Shown: in pieces, positions 15,791 to 23,635 of the stretch
How the letters are laid out: every line of letters begins with the position of its first letter
Numbering within the stretch: position 1 is the stretch's first letter
Source of the DNA: JBCBWG01 sp964579305
Lineage (GTDB): Bacteria > Pseudomonadota > Alphaproteobacteria > Rhizobiales > Hyphomicrobiaceae
NCBI GenBank assembly: GCA_964579305.1
Contig: CAZOGY010000021.1
Coordinates: 1 to 34,147, forward strand
Direction: 5' to 3'
Length of the DNA stretch: 34,147 bases
Program-made: the position numbers and the translations under genes
Notes under the pieces: model-generated
Database searches by the model: none
What the model was told of the DNA's origin: nothing
What the model saw: only the letters and a program-made list of their open reading frames with translations

Positions 15791-17128
15791 TCAGCTGGTT
15801 GGCACTTCGAGCTTCTTGGTCAGGCTCTCAAATTCGCGGCGCAGTTCTTCGTTGCGGAAGATTTCCTCAAACGTCGGCGCCTCGAGTTTTTGCATCGCCT
15901 CAAACGTGTTGGCACTCTCGCGCATGAGAACGCGCAACTGGAAGCTGGCCTCCACGGTCTCGTAGGTGTTGTCGGCAATCTTCAGATCGTGGGCCGCGCG
16001 TGATCGGGCTGCAGCGATTTGAGCGCGTTGCTGGAGAAGATAGCGGCGGTAACCTTGGGCCGCCTGCTGGGCCAGCCGCTGGCTTTCCAGGTTGGCTTCC
16101 AAGACCCTGCGCTGATCGGGCCGGTTTTTCTCCCGCAACAGCCTCTGCGTCCGTGCTCGCGCAGCCTTGATGTCTTTCGTGATCGCATCCAGCTTTGGCA
16201 GATACTGCGTATCGATCTTCTCGATCAGTACATCCTGGGCGCGCAGCAACATCGCGAACAAGGCAGCGTGCATCGCAAAATACTTGCGCGCCGCCGTCAT
16301 GTTCTCGCCCGAAGCCTTCATGCGCTCTGCAAGCTGCTTGTCGATCAGCTTGGCCGAGTTGAAAACTGCCACCAGCCGGATCAGGTCTCCCGACAAGACG
16401 CTGTCGACCAATAGATCGACTTGCTTGTCTTCCATTTTGATCCCCGCGTCAGCGAGCGCTGTCCGGATCCGCTGCTTGGCCGCCGCGATCGCTTTGCGGT
16501 TCTCCTCAATCCGCCGTTTGAGGTCCTCAATCTTGCCGTCGATGCTGTCGACCGTGTCCGCCAACACGCCCGGCAGCAGCGAGCTATCCGGCGCACTCAG
16601 CTTTTTCTCTTTCAGCGCTGCAATCTGATCCTGCAATTGCTGGATTGTTTTGCGCCGTTGCGCGATTTCTTTTTGGATGGCAACCACCGGCACATCGGTG
16701 ATGATGCCAAGTGCCGAATCCAACAGATTGCTGATCAGCGCTTCGCGGTCTTCGCGCGTTTCGGTGAACAGCGGCGGGACGAGAAAGTCGTTCTTCGAGG
16801 GCAGCTTGGAAGCCGCGCCCCGGTTCTTCGCCGCGTCATTCAAGATCGCGTCGATCGCGCGCATGAGACGGCGAGCTTGTTCGTAGCTTTTGTCACCTTT
16901 GCGCGGATCACCGGCGTCCGGGGCTGTTTGGGCGGCCCCAGCGTTGCCTTGCGCCTGCGTCGTGCCTGCGTCGGCAGCTTGCCGGGCGAGCAGGTCAGAG
17001 ATCGCATCGCGCCAGGTGGATTGAGCCTGTGCGGGGCCGGCGGTTGCGGCCGCCATCATGACCGCGGCAGCGATCCCCGCAATGAGCTGCGGGCAACGGA
17101 CGCGTGTTTGAGCGTATGCAGCAGCCAT
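15791..17128 (-). CDS. Secreted coiled-coil protein of unknown function
   Basis: A 445-residue protein, not recognised as a named family. A signal peptide (residues 12-36, ending GPAQAQS) is followed by an Ala/Gln-rich linker (50-75). The rest is nearly all alpha-helical: long charged heptad-like stretches at about 150-225 (IAQRRKTIQQLQDQIAALKE, then IEDLKRRIEENRKAIAAAKQ) and about 310-380 (rich in Arg/Gln/Ala). A more hydrophobic helix (FAMHAALFAMLLRAQDVLIE, 284-303) lies between. It resembles envelope scaffold or secretion-adaptor coiled coils, but no function can be assigned. The start at 17128 has GGAG at 9 nt; the frame is open to 17164. Confidence 0.75.
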   Translation of the reverse strand: MAAAYAQTRVRCPQLIAGIAAAVMMAAATAGPAQAQSTWRDAISDLLARQAADAGTTQAQGNAGAAQTAPDAGDPRKGDKSYEQARRLMRAIDAILNDAAKNRGAASKLPSKNDFLVPPLFTETREDREALISNLLDSALGIITDVPVVAIQKEIAQRRKTIQQLQDQIAALKEKKLSAPDSSLLPGVLADTVDSIDGKIEDLKRRIEENRKAIAAAKQRIRTALADAGIKMEDKQVDLLVDSVLSGDLIRLVAVFNSAKLIDKQLAERMKASGENMTAARKYFAMHAALFAMLLRAQDVLIEKIDTQYLPKLDAITKDIKAARARTQRLLREKNRPDQRRVLEANLESQRLAQQAAQGYRRYLLQQRAQIAAARSRAAHDLKIADNTYETVEASFQLRVLMRESANTFEAMQKLEAPTFEEIFRNEELRREFESLTKKLEVPTS

Positions 17129-17231
17129 AGGCCCACACTCCATTTGCGAAGTTGGTTCCATCATGCAGCTTAAAAGGGCGCGGATTCCGACTTTTCAATG
17201 GTTCGTGGCCGGCAAAAGGCGGAAATGGTTG

Positions 17232-17711
17232 TCAAATCCACCGCCGGCTGCGCGCTTTATAATCCCGGTAGGCCTGTCCGAACTTGGCCTCCAGGTGTCG
17301 CTCTTCAGGCAGGATTGCAAGCCACGTGATCAGCGGGATGAACAGGCCTGCTGTGATCACAAACCAGATATTATGGGTCAGTTCCGCCGCGCCAAGCAGC
17401 AAGAGCGTATCTGCCAGATATATGGGGTTGCGAAACCGCCAGAACGGGCCATCCGTGATCAGCGTGTCGGCTGCGCGATGTGGCATGATGTTCGACCGGT
17501 GCCGCTGAAACGTCCAGAAAGCCCACAGCATCAGGCCGAGGCCGACAGCGAAAAACGTCAGTCCGATGGCGCGGGCTGGCAAATCGGCCAAGCCCGGCCA
17601 CGGCAGCGGAAAGAGACGCCCCAGGCCCACAGCGGCCGCAATGGCCCCGACCAGCAGGATCGGTGGCCATGGGATCCGCGAAGGACGCGTCGCATAATCG
17701 CTCTGGCTCAT
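17232..17711 (-). CDS. ICMT/PEMT-family integral membrane methyltransferase-like protein
   Basis: A 159-residue protein with four hydrophobic segments (about 17-32, 46-66, 99-110, 115-133). It carries the signature of the isoprenylcysteine carboxyl methyltransferase / phospholipid methyltransferase superfamily: DGPFWRFRNPIYLAD (87-101) and the C-terminal PEERHLEAKFGQAYRDYK (135-152), which form the S-adenosylmethionine site. The substrate is not predictable; bacterial members methylate lipids or small thiols. AAGGAG lies 8 nt before the start at 17711; the ATG at 17831 would add 40 unrelated residues. It lies upstream of the coiled-coil gene on the same strand and is divergent from ivd. Confidence 0.82.
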   Translation of the reverse strand: MSQSDYATRPSRIPWPPILLVGAIAAAVGLGRLFPLPWPGLADLPARAIGLTFFAVGLGLMLWAFWTFQRHRSNIMPHRAADTLITDGPFWRFRNPIYLADTLLLLGAAELTHNIWFVITAGLFIPLITWLAILPEERHLEAKFGQAYRDYKARSRRWI

Positions 17712-17803
17712 CGACGAAGCTCCTTGCGGACAATTGACAGACCCCCGGCCGCCACGGCCAGCATAGGTGCAACAGAGGAAAACGGCGCGCGCACCAATCT
17801 CCG

Positions 17804-17865
17804 ACATTTCAAGCCCGCGGACCCTGGTCAAGCCCGCGCAACCTGGTCAAGCCCGCGCAAGCTGG
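17804..17865. repeat. Short tandem repeat, 19-bp period, about three copies
   Basis: TCAAGCCCGCG recurs at 17809, 17828 and 17847, a strict 19-bp spacing; the last two units share the full CCTGGTCAAGCCCGCGCAA. It lies in the 232-bp spacer between the methyltransferase gene and ivd, so it may influence either promoter or be a variable-number repeat. Confidence 0.8.
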
Positions 17866-17943
17866 CAACTGTCGCGGCAAACGGCACCGGCGCCGGACCG
17901 GGACAAAAACAAGATAAATCACAAGAACAAAGAGGAGAGCCCG

Positions 17944-19116
17944 ATGATCCCCAATGCACAGCCGTCATTCAACTTTGATCTTGGCGAGACGGCCGATCAG
18001 CTTCGCGATGCCGTTCAACAGTTCACCGCCGACAAGGTCGCCCCCATCGCAGCCGAGATCGACAAGACCGACCAGTTCCCGCGCCATCTGTGGCCCGAAA
18101 TGGGGGCGCTCGGCCTGCATGGCATCACGGTCGAGGATGAATGGGGCGGCGCCGGACTGGGCTATCTTGAGCACTGCATAGCCATGGAGGAAGTCAGCCG
18201 CGGTTCGGCTTCGGTTGGCCTGTCCTACGGTGCCCATTCCAACCTTTGCGTGAACCAGCTCCGCCGCAACGGCAATGACGAGCAAAAGCGCCGCTATTTG
18301 CCCAAGTTGATCTCGGGCGAGCACGTCGGAGGTCTGGCGATGTCGGAGCCCGGCGCGGGATCAGATGTCGTGGCGATGCGGCTTAAGGCGGAAAAGCGCG
18401 GCGACCGCTACATCCTGAACGGCACCAAGATGTGGATCACCAACGGGCCTGGTGGCGATGTCCTGATTGTGTACGCGAAAACGGACCCAGATGCTGCGTC
18501 GCGCGGCATCACAGCGTTCATTATCGAAAAGGATTTCAAGGGTTTCCGGGTCGCACAAAAGCTCGACAAGCTCGGCATGCGCGGCTCCAACACTGGCGAG
18601 CTGGTCTTTGAAGACTGCGAGGTGCCCGAAGACAACGTTCTCGGCGAGGTCAACAAGGGCGTGCACGTCTTGATGAGTGGCCTTGACTACGAACGTGCCG
18701 TGCTGGCCGCAGGGCCCATCGGGATCATGCAAGCGGCCATGGATATCGCCATGCCCTATGTCCACGAACGCAAACAGTTCGGCCAGCCAATCGGTGAGTT
18801 CCAGCTCGTTCAGGGCAAGATCGCCGATATGTACGTCACAATGAATGCGTGCCGCGCTTACGTCTATGCCGTGGCCAAGGCCTGCGACCGTGGCGAGACG
18901 ACCCGCGAAGACGCCGCCGGCGCCATTCTCATTGCAGCAGAAAAAGCCACGCAAATCGCGCTCGATGCGATCCAGCTCCTGGGCGGCAACGGCTACATCA
19001 ACGAATACGCAACCGGCCGCCTGCTACGTGATGCCAAGCTCTACGAGATCGGCGCCGGCACCAGCGAGATCCGCCGAATGCTGATCGGCCGTGAGCTGTT
19101 TGCAAAAACGGCTTGA
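17944..19116 (+). CDS. ivd: Isovaleryl-CoA dehydrogenase
   Basis: An FAD flavoenzyme oxidising isovaleryl-CoA to 3-methylcrotonyl-CoA in leucine breakdown, passing electrons to ETF. The 390-residue product contains acyl-CoA dehydrogenase signatures (LAMSEPGAGSD at 131-141; the QLLGGNGYINEY region near the C-terminus). Two features select isovaleryl-CoA dehydrogenase: the segment GLSYGAHSNLCVNQ (92-105), and the catalytic glutamate placed at Glu250 in SGLDYERAVLAAG instead of in the C-terminal loop, where this protein reads YEIGAGTSEIRR with Gly in place of Glu. AGAGGAG precedes the ATG at 17944. A DUF4240 gene follows after 26 bp; the carboxylase for the next step is about 9 kb downstream. 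Confidence 0.93.
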   Translation: MIPNAQPSFNFDLGETADQLRDAVQQFTADKVAPIAAEIDKTDQFPRHLWPEMGALGLHGITVEDEWGGAGLGYLEHCIAMEEVSRGSASVGLSYGAHSNLCVNQLRRNGNDEQKRRYLPKLISGEHVGGLAMSEPGAGSDVVAMRLKAEKRGDRYILNGTKMWITNGPGGDVLIVYAKTDPDAASRGITAFIIEKDFKGFRVAQKLDKLGMRGSNTGELVFEDCEVPEDNVLGEVNKGVHVLMSGLDYERAVLAAGPIGIMQAAMDIAMPYVHERKQFGQPIGEFQLVQGKIADMYVTMNACRAYVYAVAKACDRGETTREDAAGAILIAAEKATQIALDAIQLLGGNGYINEYATGRLLRDAKLYEIGAGTSEIRRMLIGRELFAKTA

Positions 19117-19142
19117 TGAGAAGCCGGGACAGAAGGTGTGCC

Positions 19143-19646
19143 ATGCAACCCATGTCGGAAGATGCGTTCTGGGCGATCATCGCCGCCTCAAGAGCGCAAG
19201 GGCAGGATCAGCAAGCCGATCTTTTGAGATCGGCGCTGGAACAACTCAGCCCTGACGAGTTGGCAGCGTTTCAGTTGCGCTTCGATGACCGCCACCAGCT
19301 TGCCTACACCTGGGATCTCTGGGGGGCGGCATATGTCATCGAGGGCGGCTGTTCTGACGATGGCTTTACCGATTTCCGCTATGCGCTCATTGCCGCGGGC
19401 CGAGACGTTTACGACGCCGCCTTGCGCGATGCTGAAACGCTGGCGGACTTGGCCGAGGCGCCAACCGGTTTTGAGGAATTTGGCTACGTCGCCGGCGAGG
19501 TCTGGGAGGCCAAGACCGGCGGCAGTAGAGAGATGCCGCGTCCGCCGATTTCTGCCGATGATCCCACTGGCGAGCCGTTCGACGAAGACGAACAGGCCCT
19601 TGCAGCGCGCTATCCGCGTCTTTGGGCCAAATACGGCGACGCATGA
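19143..19646 (+). CDS. DUF4240-family protein
   Basis: A 167-residue, acidic, presumably cytoplasmic protein with the DUF4240 pattern: the N-terminal MSEDAFWAIIAASRAQG, then LAYTWDLWGAAYVIEGGCSDDGFTDFRYALIAAGRDVYDAAL, in which Trp, Cys and Asp are family-conserved. No biochemical role is established to my knowledge. GAAGGTG lies 5 nt before the ATG at 19143, and it is only 26 bp behind ivd, so the two are probably co-transcribed; the link is positional only. A symmetrical terminator follows. Confidence 0.85.
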   Translation: MQPMSEDAFWAIIAASRAQGQDQQADLLRSALEQLSPDELAAFQLRFDDRHQLAYTWDLWGAAYVIEGGCSDDGFTDFRYALIAAGRDVYDAALRDAETLADLAEAPTGFEEFGYVAGEVWEAKTGGSREMPRPPISADDPTGEPFDEDEQALAARYPRLWAKYGDA

Positions 19647-19692
19647 GGCGCCCAACCGCACAAAGCTAAGCACAAACCAACAGATGAAACGG

Positions 19693-19718
19693 AAAAGGGC
19701 GCCGCGCGGCGCCCTTTT
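19693..19718. terminator. Bidirectional intrinsic terminator
   Basis: AAAAGGGCGCCG and CGGCGCCCTTTT form a perfect 12-bp stem around a 2-nt centre (the two innermost pairs will open), with A-run and T-run on the two sides. It stands between the convergent DUF4240 gene (plus) and dctM (minus) and can stop transcription from both. Confidence 0.92.
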
Positions 19719-19751
19719 CGTGTCAGTGAATGAACCAATATTCCAGCCAGT

Positions 19752-21398
19752 TTAGCCGAGAAGTTGTCTCGGTAGCCATAGCGCTATCTCAGGATAGAGC
19801 ACCACCAATGTCAGGCCGATGAGCTGCAGGATCACGAACGGGATGATACCCGTGTAGATGTCCTGCATTTTCACTTCCGGCGGCGCCACGCCCTTCATGT
19901 AGAACAGCGCAAAGCCGAACGGTGGCGTGAGGAACGATGTCTGCAAGTTGATCGCAACCAGGATCGCGAACCAATAAAGCACCTGCAATTGCACGTCCTT
20001 CACCGGCATGCCCGGGTCGAGCGACAGGTGCGTTGCGAACTCCGGCGCCATCTTCATGACGATCGGTGTGAACACCGGCAACACGATCAGCGTGATTTCC
20101 AGCCAGTCAAAGAAGAAGCCGAGCAGGAACACGGTCGCCATCAGCAGGATGATCAGTGGCCAAGGGCCAAGCTCAAGCCAGCGGATGAAGTCGATGATCA
20201 GATCTTCACCGTACAGCGCGCGGAAGAAGTAAGAGAACGTCGTTGCAGCCAGGAAGATGAAGAAGATCATCGCCGTGGTCAGGCCGGTGCGGTGCACCAC
20301 GTCTTGGAGGACTTTCCAGGACAGGGTGTTGTTGGCAAAGGCCAGAACGATCGAGCCGAACGCACCGATGCCGGCGGCCTCGGTCGGTGTTGCCCAACCA
20401 CCGAAGATCGATCCCAGAACCAGCGTGATCAAGAACACCGGCGGGATGAACCCTTTGAGCACCATGCCGAAAACCGAGTGTTTGTCGCGGTTTCCAAAGT
20501 ACATGGACGCAAAGAAGATGGCGAAGAAGGCGAACAGGGCCCAGTTGGCATCAACCAGAATGCCAAAGATCCAGTGCACGTTTTCTGCCAGCCAGCCGAA
20601 CACCGGATTGGCGAGATATTCGGCGGTGATTTCCAAAGCCAGCATGCCGCCGACGACGGAGAAGAACGCGAGCATGTTGGCCCGGTTGGTGTCCGGAATG
20701 TCGCCGATCACCTCGTCCGACAAGGGCGGGGCCCAGTGCGGTTTGGCGCTGGAAATCATCAGAATGTAGACGAAGTACAAGGCCGACAGAACGAGCCCCG
20801 GCAGGATCGCGCCAAGGAACAGGTTGCCAACCGAGATCGACATCAAACTCGCCATCAACACCAGCATGATCGACGGCGGGATCAAGATGCCAAGCGTTGC
20901 TGACGCGGCCAGGGTGCCGGTGGCCAGCGGCGTGGCGTAGCGCTGCTGGAGCATCGTTGGCAGCGCCATCAGCGTCATCATCACGACCGAGGCGCCGATG
21001 ATGCCGGTCGTCGCGGCCATGATGGTGCCCATCACGGTGACCGAGAGCGCAAGGCCGCCGGGGACTTTGCGCAGCATCACCTGGAGGATGTGCAGAAGAT
21101 CTTCTGCGACGCGCGATCGCTCGAGCATCGTGCCCATGAAGATGAAGCACGGGATGGCGACAAGCAGCGGGTTCTGGACCGCCCCCGATGCGCCGTCACC
21201 GCCCCAGATCTTGTTGGGCACGTTGAAGAACTCGTTGATGGTCACGAGTTCCAGATAGATCCCGATAAAGCCGAACAGGAAGCCGATACCGCCGATGGCG
21301 ATGCCGACGGGCAGACCGGTGAACAACGCGAGTGCCAGCGCCAGGAACATGTACCCGCCGATGTACTCGTAGAGGTGATCAAAGAGCCATTCCGGCAT
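19752..21398 (-). CDS. dctM: TRAP transporter large permease (DctM)
   Basis: The large membrane subunit that carries the ion-coupled translocation pathway of a tripartite ATP-independent periplasmic transporter. At 548 residues it is on the long side for DctM, like the group often annotated as mannitol/chloroaromatic or 2-oxoacid TRAP permeases. About 12-14 membrane segments are visible, including the family stretch VSVMMTL-like GASVVMMTLMALPTMLQQRY and ILIPPSIMLVLMASLMSISVGNLFLGAILPG. The start overlaps the dctQ stop by one base (TGATG), indicating translational coupling. Substrate cannot be read from this subunit. Confidence 0.93.
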   Translation of the reverse strand: MPEWLFDHLYEYIGGYMFLALALALFTGLPVGIAIGGIGFLFGFIGIYLELVTINEFFNVPNKIWGGDGASGAVQNPLLVAIPCFIFMGTMLERSRVAEDLLHILQVMLRKVPGGLALSVTVMGTIMAATTGIIGASVVMMTLMALPTMLQQRYATPLATGTLAASATLGILIPPSIMLVLMASLMSISVGNLFLGAILPGLVLSALYFVYILMISSAKPHWAPPLSDEVIGDIPDTNRANMLAFFSVVGGMLALEITAEYLANPVFGWLAENVHWIFGILVDANWALFAFFAIFFASMYFGNRDKHSVFGMVLKGFIPPVFLITLVLGSIFGGWATPTEAAGIGAFGSIVLAFANNTLSWKVLQDVVHRTGLTTAMIFFIFLAATTFSYFFRALYGEDLIIDFIRWLELGPWPLIILLMATVFLLGFFFDWLEITLIVLPVFTPIVMKMAPEFATHLSLDPGMPVKDVQLQVLYWFAILVAINLQTSFLTPPFGFALFYMKGVAPPEVKMQDIYTGIIPFVILQLIGLTLVVLYPEIALWLPRQLLG

Positions 21399-22054
21399 CA
21401 GTTCGGGTCCTTCTGGTGGTCAGCGATGTCGGATTTGAACTCCTCGATCTCTTCTTCGATGCCTTGCTCGGCGAAGATGTCGAGGGTCGCGTAGGCGGCC
21501 TCGCTGTCGGCTGCGTTGCCCCAGATCGCAACGAAAAGGCGCAGGATCGTTGCGAGGAACGAGCTCAACAACAGCAGGAAGCCAACGATCAGGAACGACT
21601 TGATGATGTAGCGATCGCCGATCCCGGTGAGCGATTCGGATTGTTCGTTCTGGGAGTAGGAAAGCCCGACGAACTGGAAAGCGAAGTAGCTGATCACGAT
21701 CAGGAACGGGATGCCCATGATCAGCAGCCCGAAAAACTCGACCTTGGCCTGGCCGCGGCGCGGAAGCATTTCGCGGAAGATGTCAACGCGCACGTGCGCA
21801 TTCATCAGGTAAGCGAATCCGAACGTCGACAGCAGGATGATGCCGTGCAGATGCCACTGGGCGTCCTGGAAGATGATCGGGTTGAACCAGTAGATGTTCT
21901 GTTCCGCGATCCAGATGCGCACGGAATCGATCCGGCGCGTGATCACGTCAAACATGATGATCATGATGAGCGGTATGATCATCCAGCCGGCAAGTTTTCC
22001 AAGCTGCCTTGGCGGCCAATCGAAAACTTGGGCAAGCGAAAGTAGTCCACGCAT
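21398..22054 (-). CDS. dctQ: TRAP transporter small permease (DctQ)
   Basis: The four-segment small membrane subunit of the TRAP transporter, 218 residues. Hydrophobic segments lie at about 20-40, 70-90, 102-122 and 148-175; the protein has the DctQ-type N-terminal WMIIPLIMIIMFDVITRR and the middle LLSTFGFAYLMNAHVRVDIF. The C-terminal tail is acidic (EEEIEEFKSDIADHQKD). It is coupled to dctM by a one-base overlap and is separated from the binding-protein gene by 234 bp containing a strong hairpin. The ribosome site before 22054 is weak. Confidence 0.9.
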   Translation of the reverse strand: MRGLLSLAQVFDWPPRQLGKLAGWMIIPLIMIIMFDVITRRIDSVRIWIAEQNIYWFNPIIFQDAQWHLHGIILLSTFGFAYLMNAHVRVDIFREMLPRRGQAKVEFFGLLIMGIPFLIVISYFAFQFVGLSYSQNEQSESLTGIGDRYIIKSFLIVGFLLLLSSFLATILRLFVAIWGNAADSEAAYATLDIFAEQGIEEEIEEFKSDIADHQKDPN

Positions 22055-22230
22055 GGGTCTTTGCGATCTTTAGCCGGGTGAAACGGGACAAAGCGAGGCA
22101 AACCGCGCCCGCGCCCGCACCAGTGCCGGTGGGGCACCAAGTTTAAGGGGCATGAGGCGGCGCATCGCGCGAAAGCGGCATGAGGCGAAGTGCAATCTTC
22201 GGGCGAAGACGCACTTGGCCCTGGCAGAAC

Positions 22231-22263
22231 GGTGCCGACCGATCCGGAAATCGGGCCGGCACC
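22231..22263 (-). other. Large hairpin between dctP and dctQ
   Basis: GGTGCCG (22231-22237) pairs with CGGCACC (22257-22263), and an inner CCGAT/ATCGG stem continues the structure after a small bulge. It lies 25 bp beyond the dctP stop and no U-run follows on the minus strand. Such hairpins commonly protect the binding-protein mRNA so that it is more abundant than the permease message. A 10-bp direct repeat GCATGAGGCG (22150 and 22178) lies nearby. Confidence 0.6.
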
Positions 22264-22288
22264 GCTGGCGTGTCACACGCAGCCGAGA

Positions 22289-23350
22289 TTAGTCGAGCTG
22301 CGGGATCGTCGAGCGTGCACCCCAAGCTTTGTACTTCTCGTGGAAGTCTGAGTAGCTCTTCCAGAGACGTGCAACGTCCGGGTTGGCTTCGATTTCAGCT
22401 TTCAGAACCTTCTGCCAAGCAGTGCGGAACTGTTTGAGCTGATCGTTCGTCCACGTCATGTTTTTCACGCCATCTTTTTCGTTGGCGAGCATGGCGTCGT
22501 GCTGAAGGGCTTCACCTTCGGCCATCATGTTCGTGACTTCCGCGCGGCAAGCCGTCTCGACCATGGCTTTGTAGGAATCGGGAAGGGCGTTCCACTTGTC
22601 CATGTTGATGATCAGCTCGTCCGTCGTGGACTGCTGGTGCCAGCCCGGGAAGTAGTTAAACTTCGCGATCTGGTAGAGGCCGAGCGAACGGTCGATGGCG
22701 GGCATCGAGAACTCGGTTGCGTCGATCGTGCCACGCTCAAGCGCTGGGTAGATGTCCGCGCCAGCAAGCTGCTGCGTCGAAACACCAAACTCCTGCATCA
22801 CCTTAGCGCCGATGCCAAAGAAGCGCATTTTCATGCCCTTCAGCTGCGACAGGTCCGTGATTTCGTTACGGAACCAGCCCGACGTTTCTGGCGGGGTCAC
22901 GCCGCAAAGCAGGTATTTGATGTTGGCTTTTTCATAGAGGCTTTCAGCAATCTGGATGCCGCCGCCGTGAATGAGCCAAGCGTAGAATTCCGGCGTCGAC
23001 GGACCGAATGGCCATGACGAAAGGAATGCGTAAGCCGAGTTCTTGCCTTGGTTTGCACCTGGCGTGCCGAAAGCCGCGTCGATCGCGCCCTGGCTGACCG
23101 GGTCGAAGTAGGCGTAACCGCCGGTCAGAGCGCCTGGCTCGAACACGCGGATGTCGAAACGGCCATCCGACATGCGCTTGACGGCTTCGGAGATGCGCAG
23201 CGGCGGCTTGCCGAGAACGGCAACGGTGCTGGCGAAGGCTGAGTGCATTTTCCAGCGAACACGCTTCTGCGCGTCAGCAGTGTCGACCATCAGGCCCGTT
23301 ACGGCGAGCGCAGACACGCCGGCCACGATCGCCTTGGCGAAGCTCTTCAT
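22289..23350 (-). CDS. dctP: TRAP transporter periplasmic substrate-binding protein (DctP/TakP type)
   Basis: The secreted solute receptor of the TRAP system. The 353-residue precursor has a signal peptide cleaved near residue 27 (TADAQ/KRVRW). The segment LAGADIYPALERGTIDATEFSMP (about residues 197-219) is the family's ligand-binding signature. The preceding DLSQLKGMKMRFFGIG contains the Arg that usually contacts a substrate carboxylate. The pattern is closest, from memory, to TakP-like receptors for 2-oxoacids and related organic acids. GGAGGG lies 6 nt before the start at 23350. It is the first gene of dctPQM; given the flanking leucine genes, a branched-chain oxoacid is an attractive but unproven ligand. 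Confidence 0.92.
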   Translation of the reverse strand: MKSFAKAIVAGVSALAVTGLMVDTADAQKRVRWKMHSAFASTVAVLGKPPLRISEAVKRMSDGRFDIRVFEPGALTGGYAYFDPVSQGAIDAAFGTPGANQGKNSAYAFLSSWPFGPSTPEFYAWLIHGGGIQIAESLYEKANIKYLLCGVTPPETSGWFRNEITDLSQLKGMKMRFFGIGAKVMQEFGVSTQQLAGADIYPALERGTIDATEFSMPAIDRSLGLYQIAKFNYFPGWHQQSTTDELIINMDKWNALPDSYKAMVETACRAEVTNMMAEGEALQHDAMLANEKDGVKNMTWTNDQLKQFRTAWQKVLKAEIEANPDVARLWKSYSDFHEKYKAWGARSTIPQLD

Positions 23351-23635
23351 GGATTACCCTCCAAGTGTTTCCTCTGCTTCCGCACCGCTGTGGCCCACAC
23401 CGTCTGCCGGGCGTGGTCCCACAATGGCCGCTGCGGGCCGACCGCTCATGTCGCTGCCTGCGGAAGCTATCGCAGTTGGGAGTTGCGATGGGCGGGAAGC
23501 TGGCATGCGTTCGGAGTGATGTCAAAGGCCCCGTGCGTGCAGAAAAGGTCAATTGTCGCGGTAGGGTTGCTGTGCCGCATTACCTTCACGAAGTGACCTC
23601 GGCTCAAGCGCGCAGAGGTCATTTTTCAGGCAAGG

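Noticed and set aside
16421..17173. Plus-strand 250-residue open frame
   Set aside because: Antisense to the coiled-coil protein; no ribosome site and no recognisable motif.
19989..20903. Plus-strand 304-residue open frame
   Set aside because: Antisense to dctM; the product is rich in His/Asp/Arg/Gln with no fold-like pattern, typical of GC-rich antisense frames.
21332..22045. Plus-strand 237-residue open frame
   Set aside because: Antisense to dctQ and the dctM start, with charged low-complexity composition.
23351..23635. Search for a gene in the 285-bp spacer between the solenoid gene stop and dctP
   Set aside because: Frames present are short, lack ribosome sites and continue antisense to neighbours; nothing supportable was seen.
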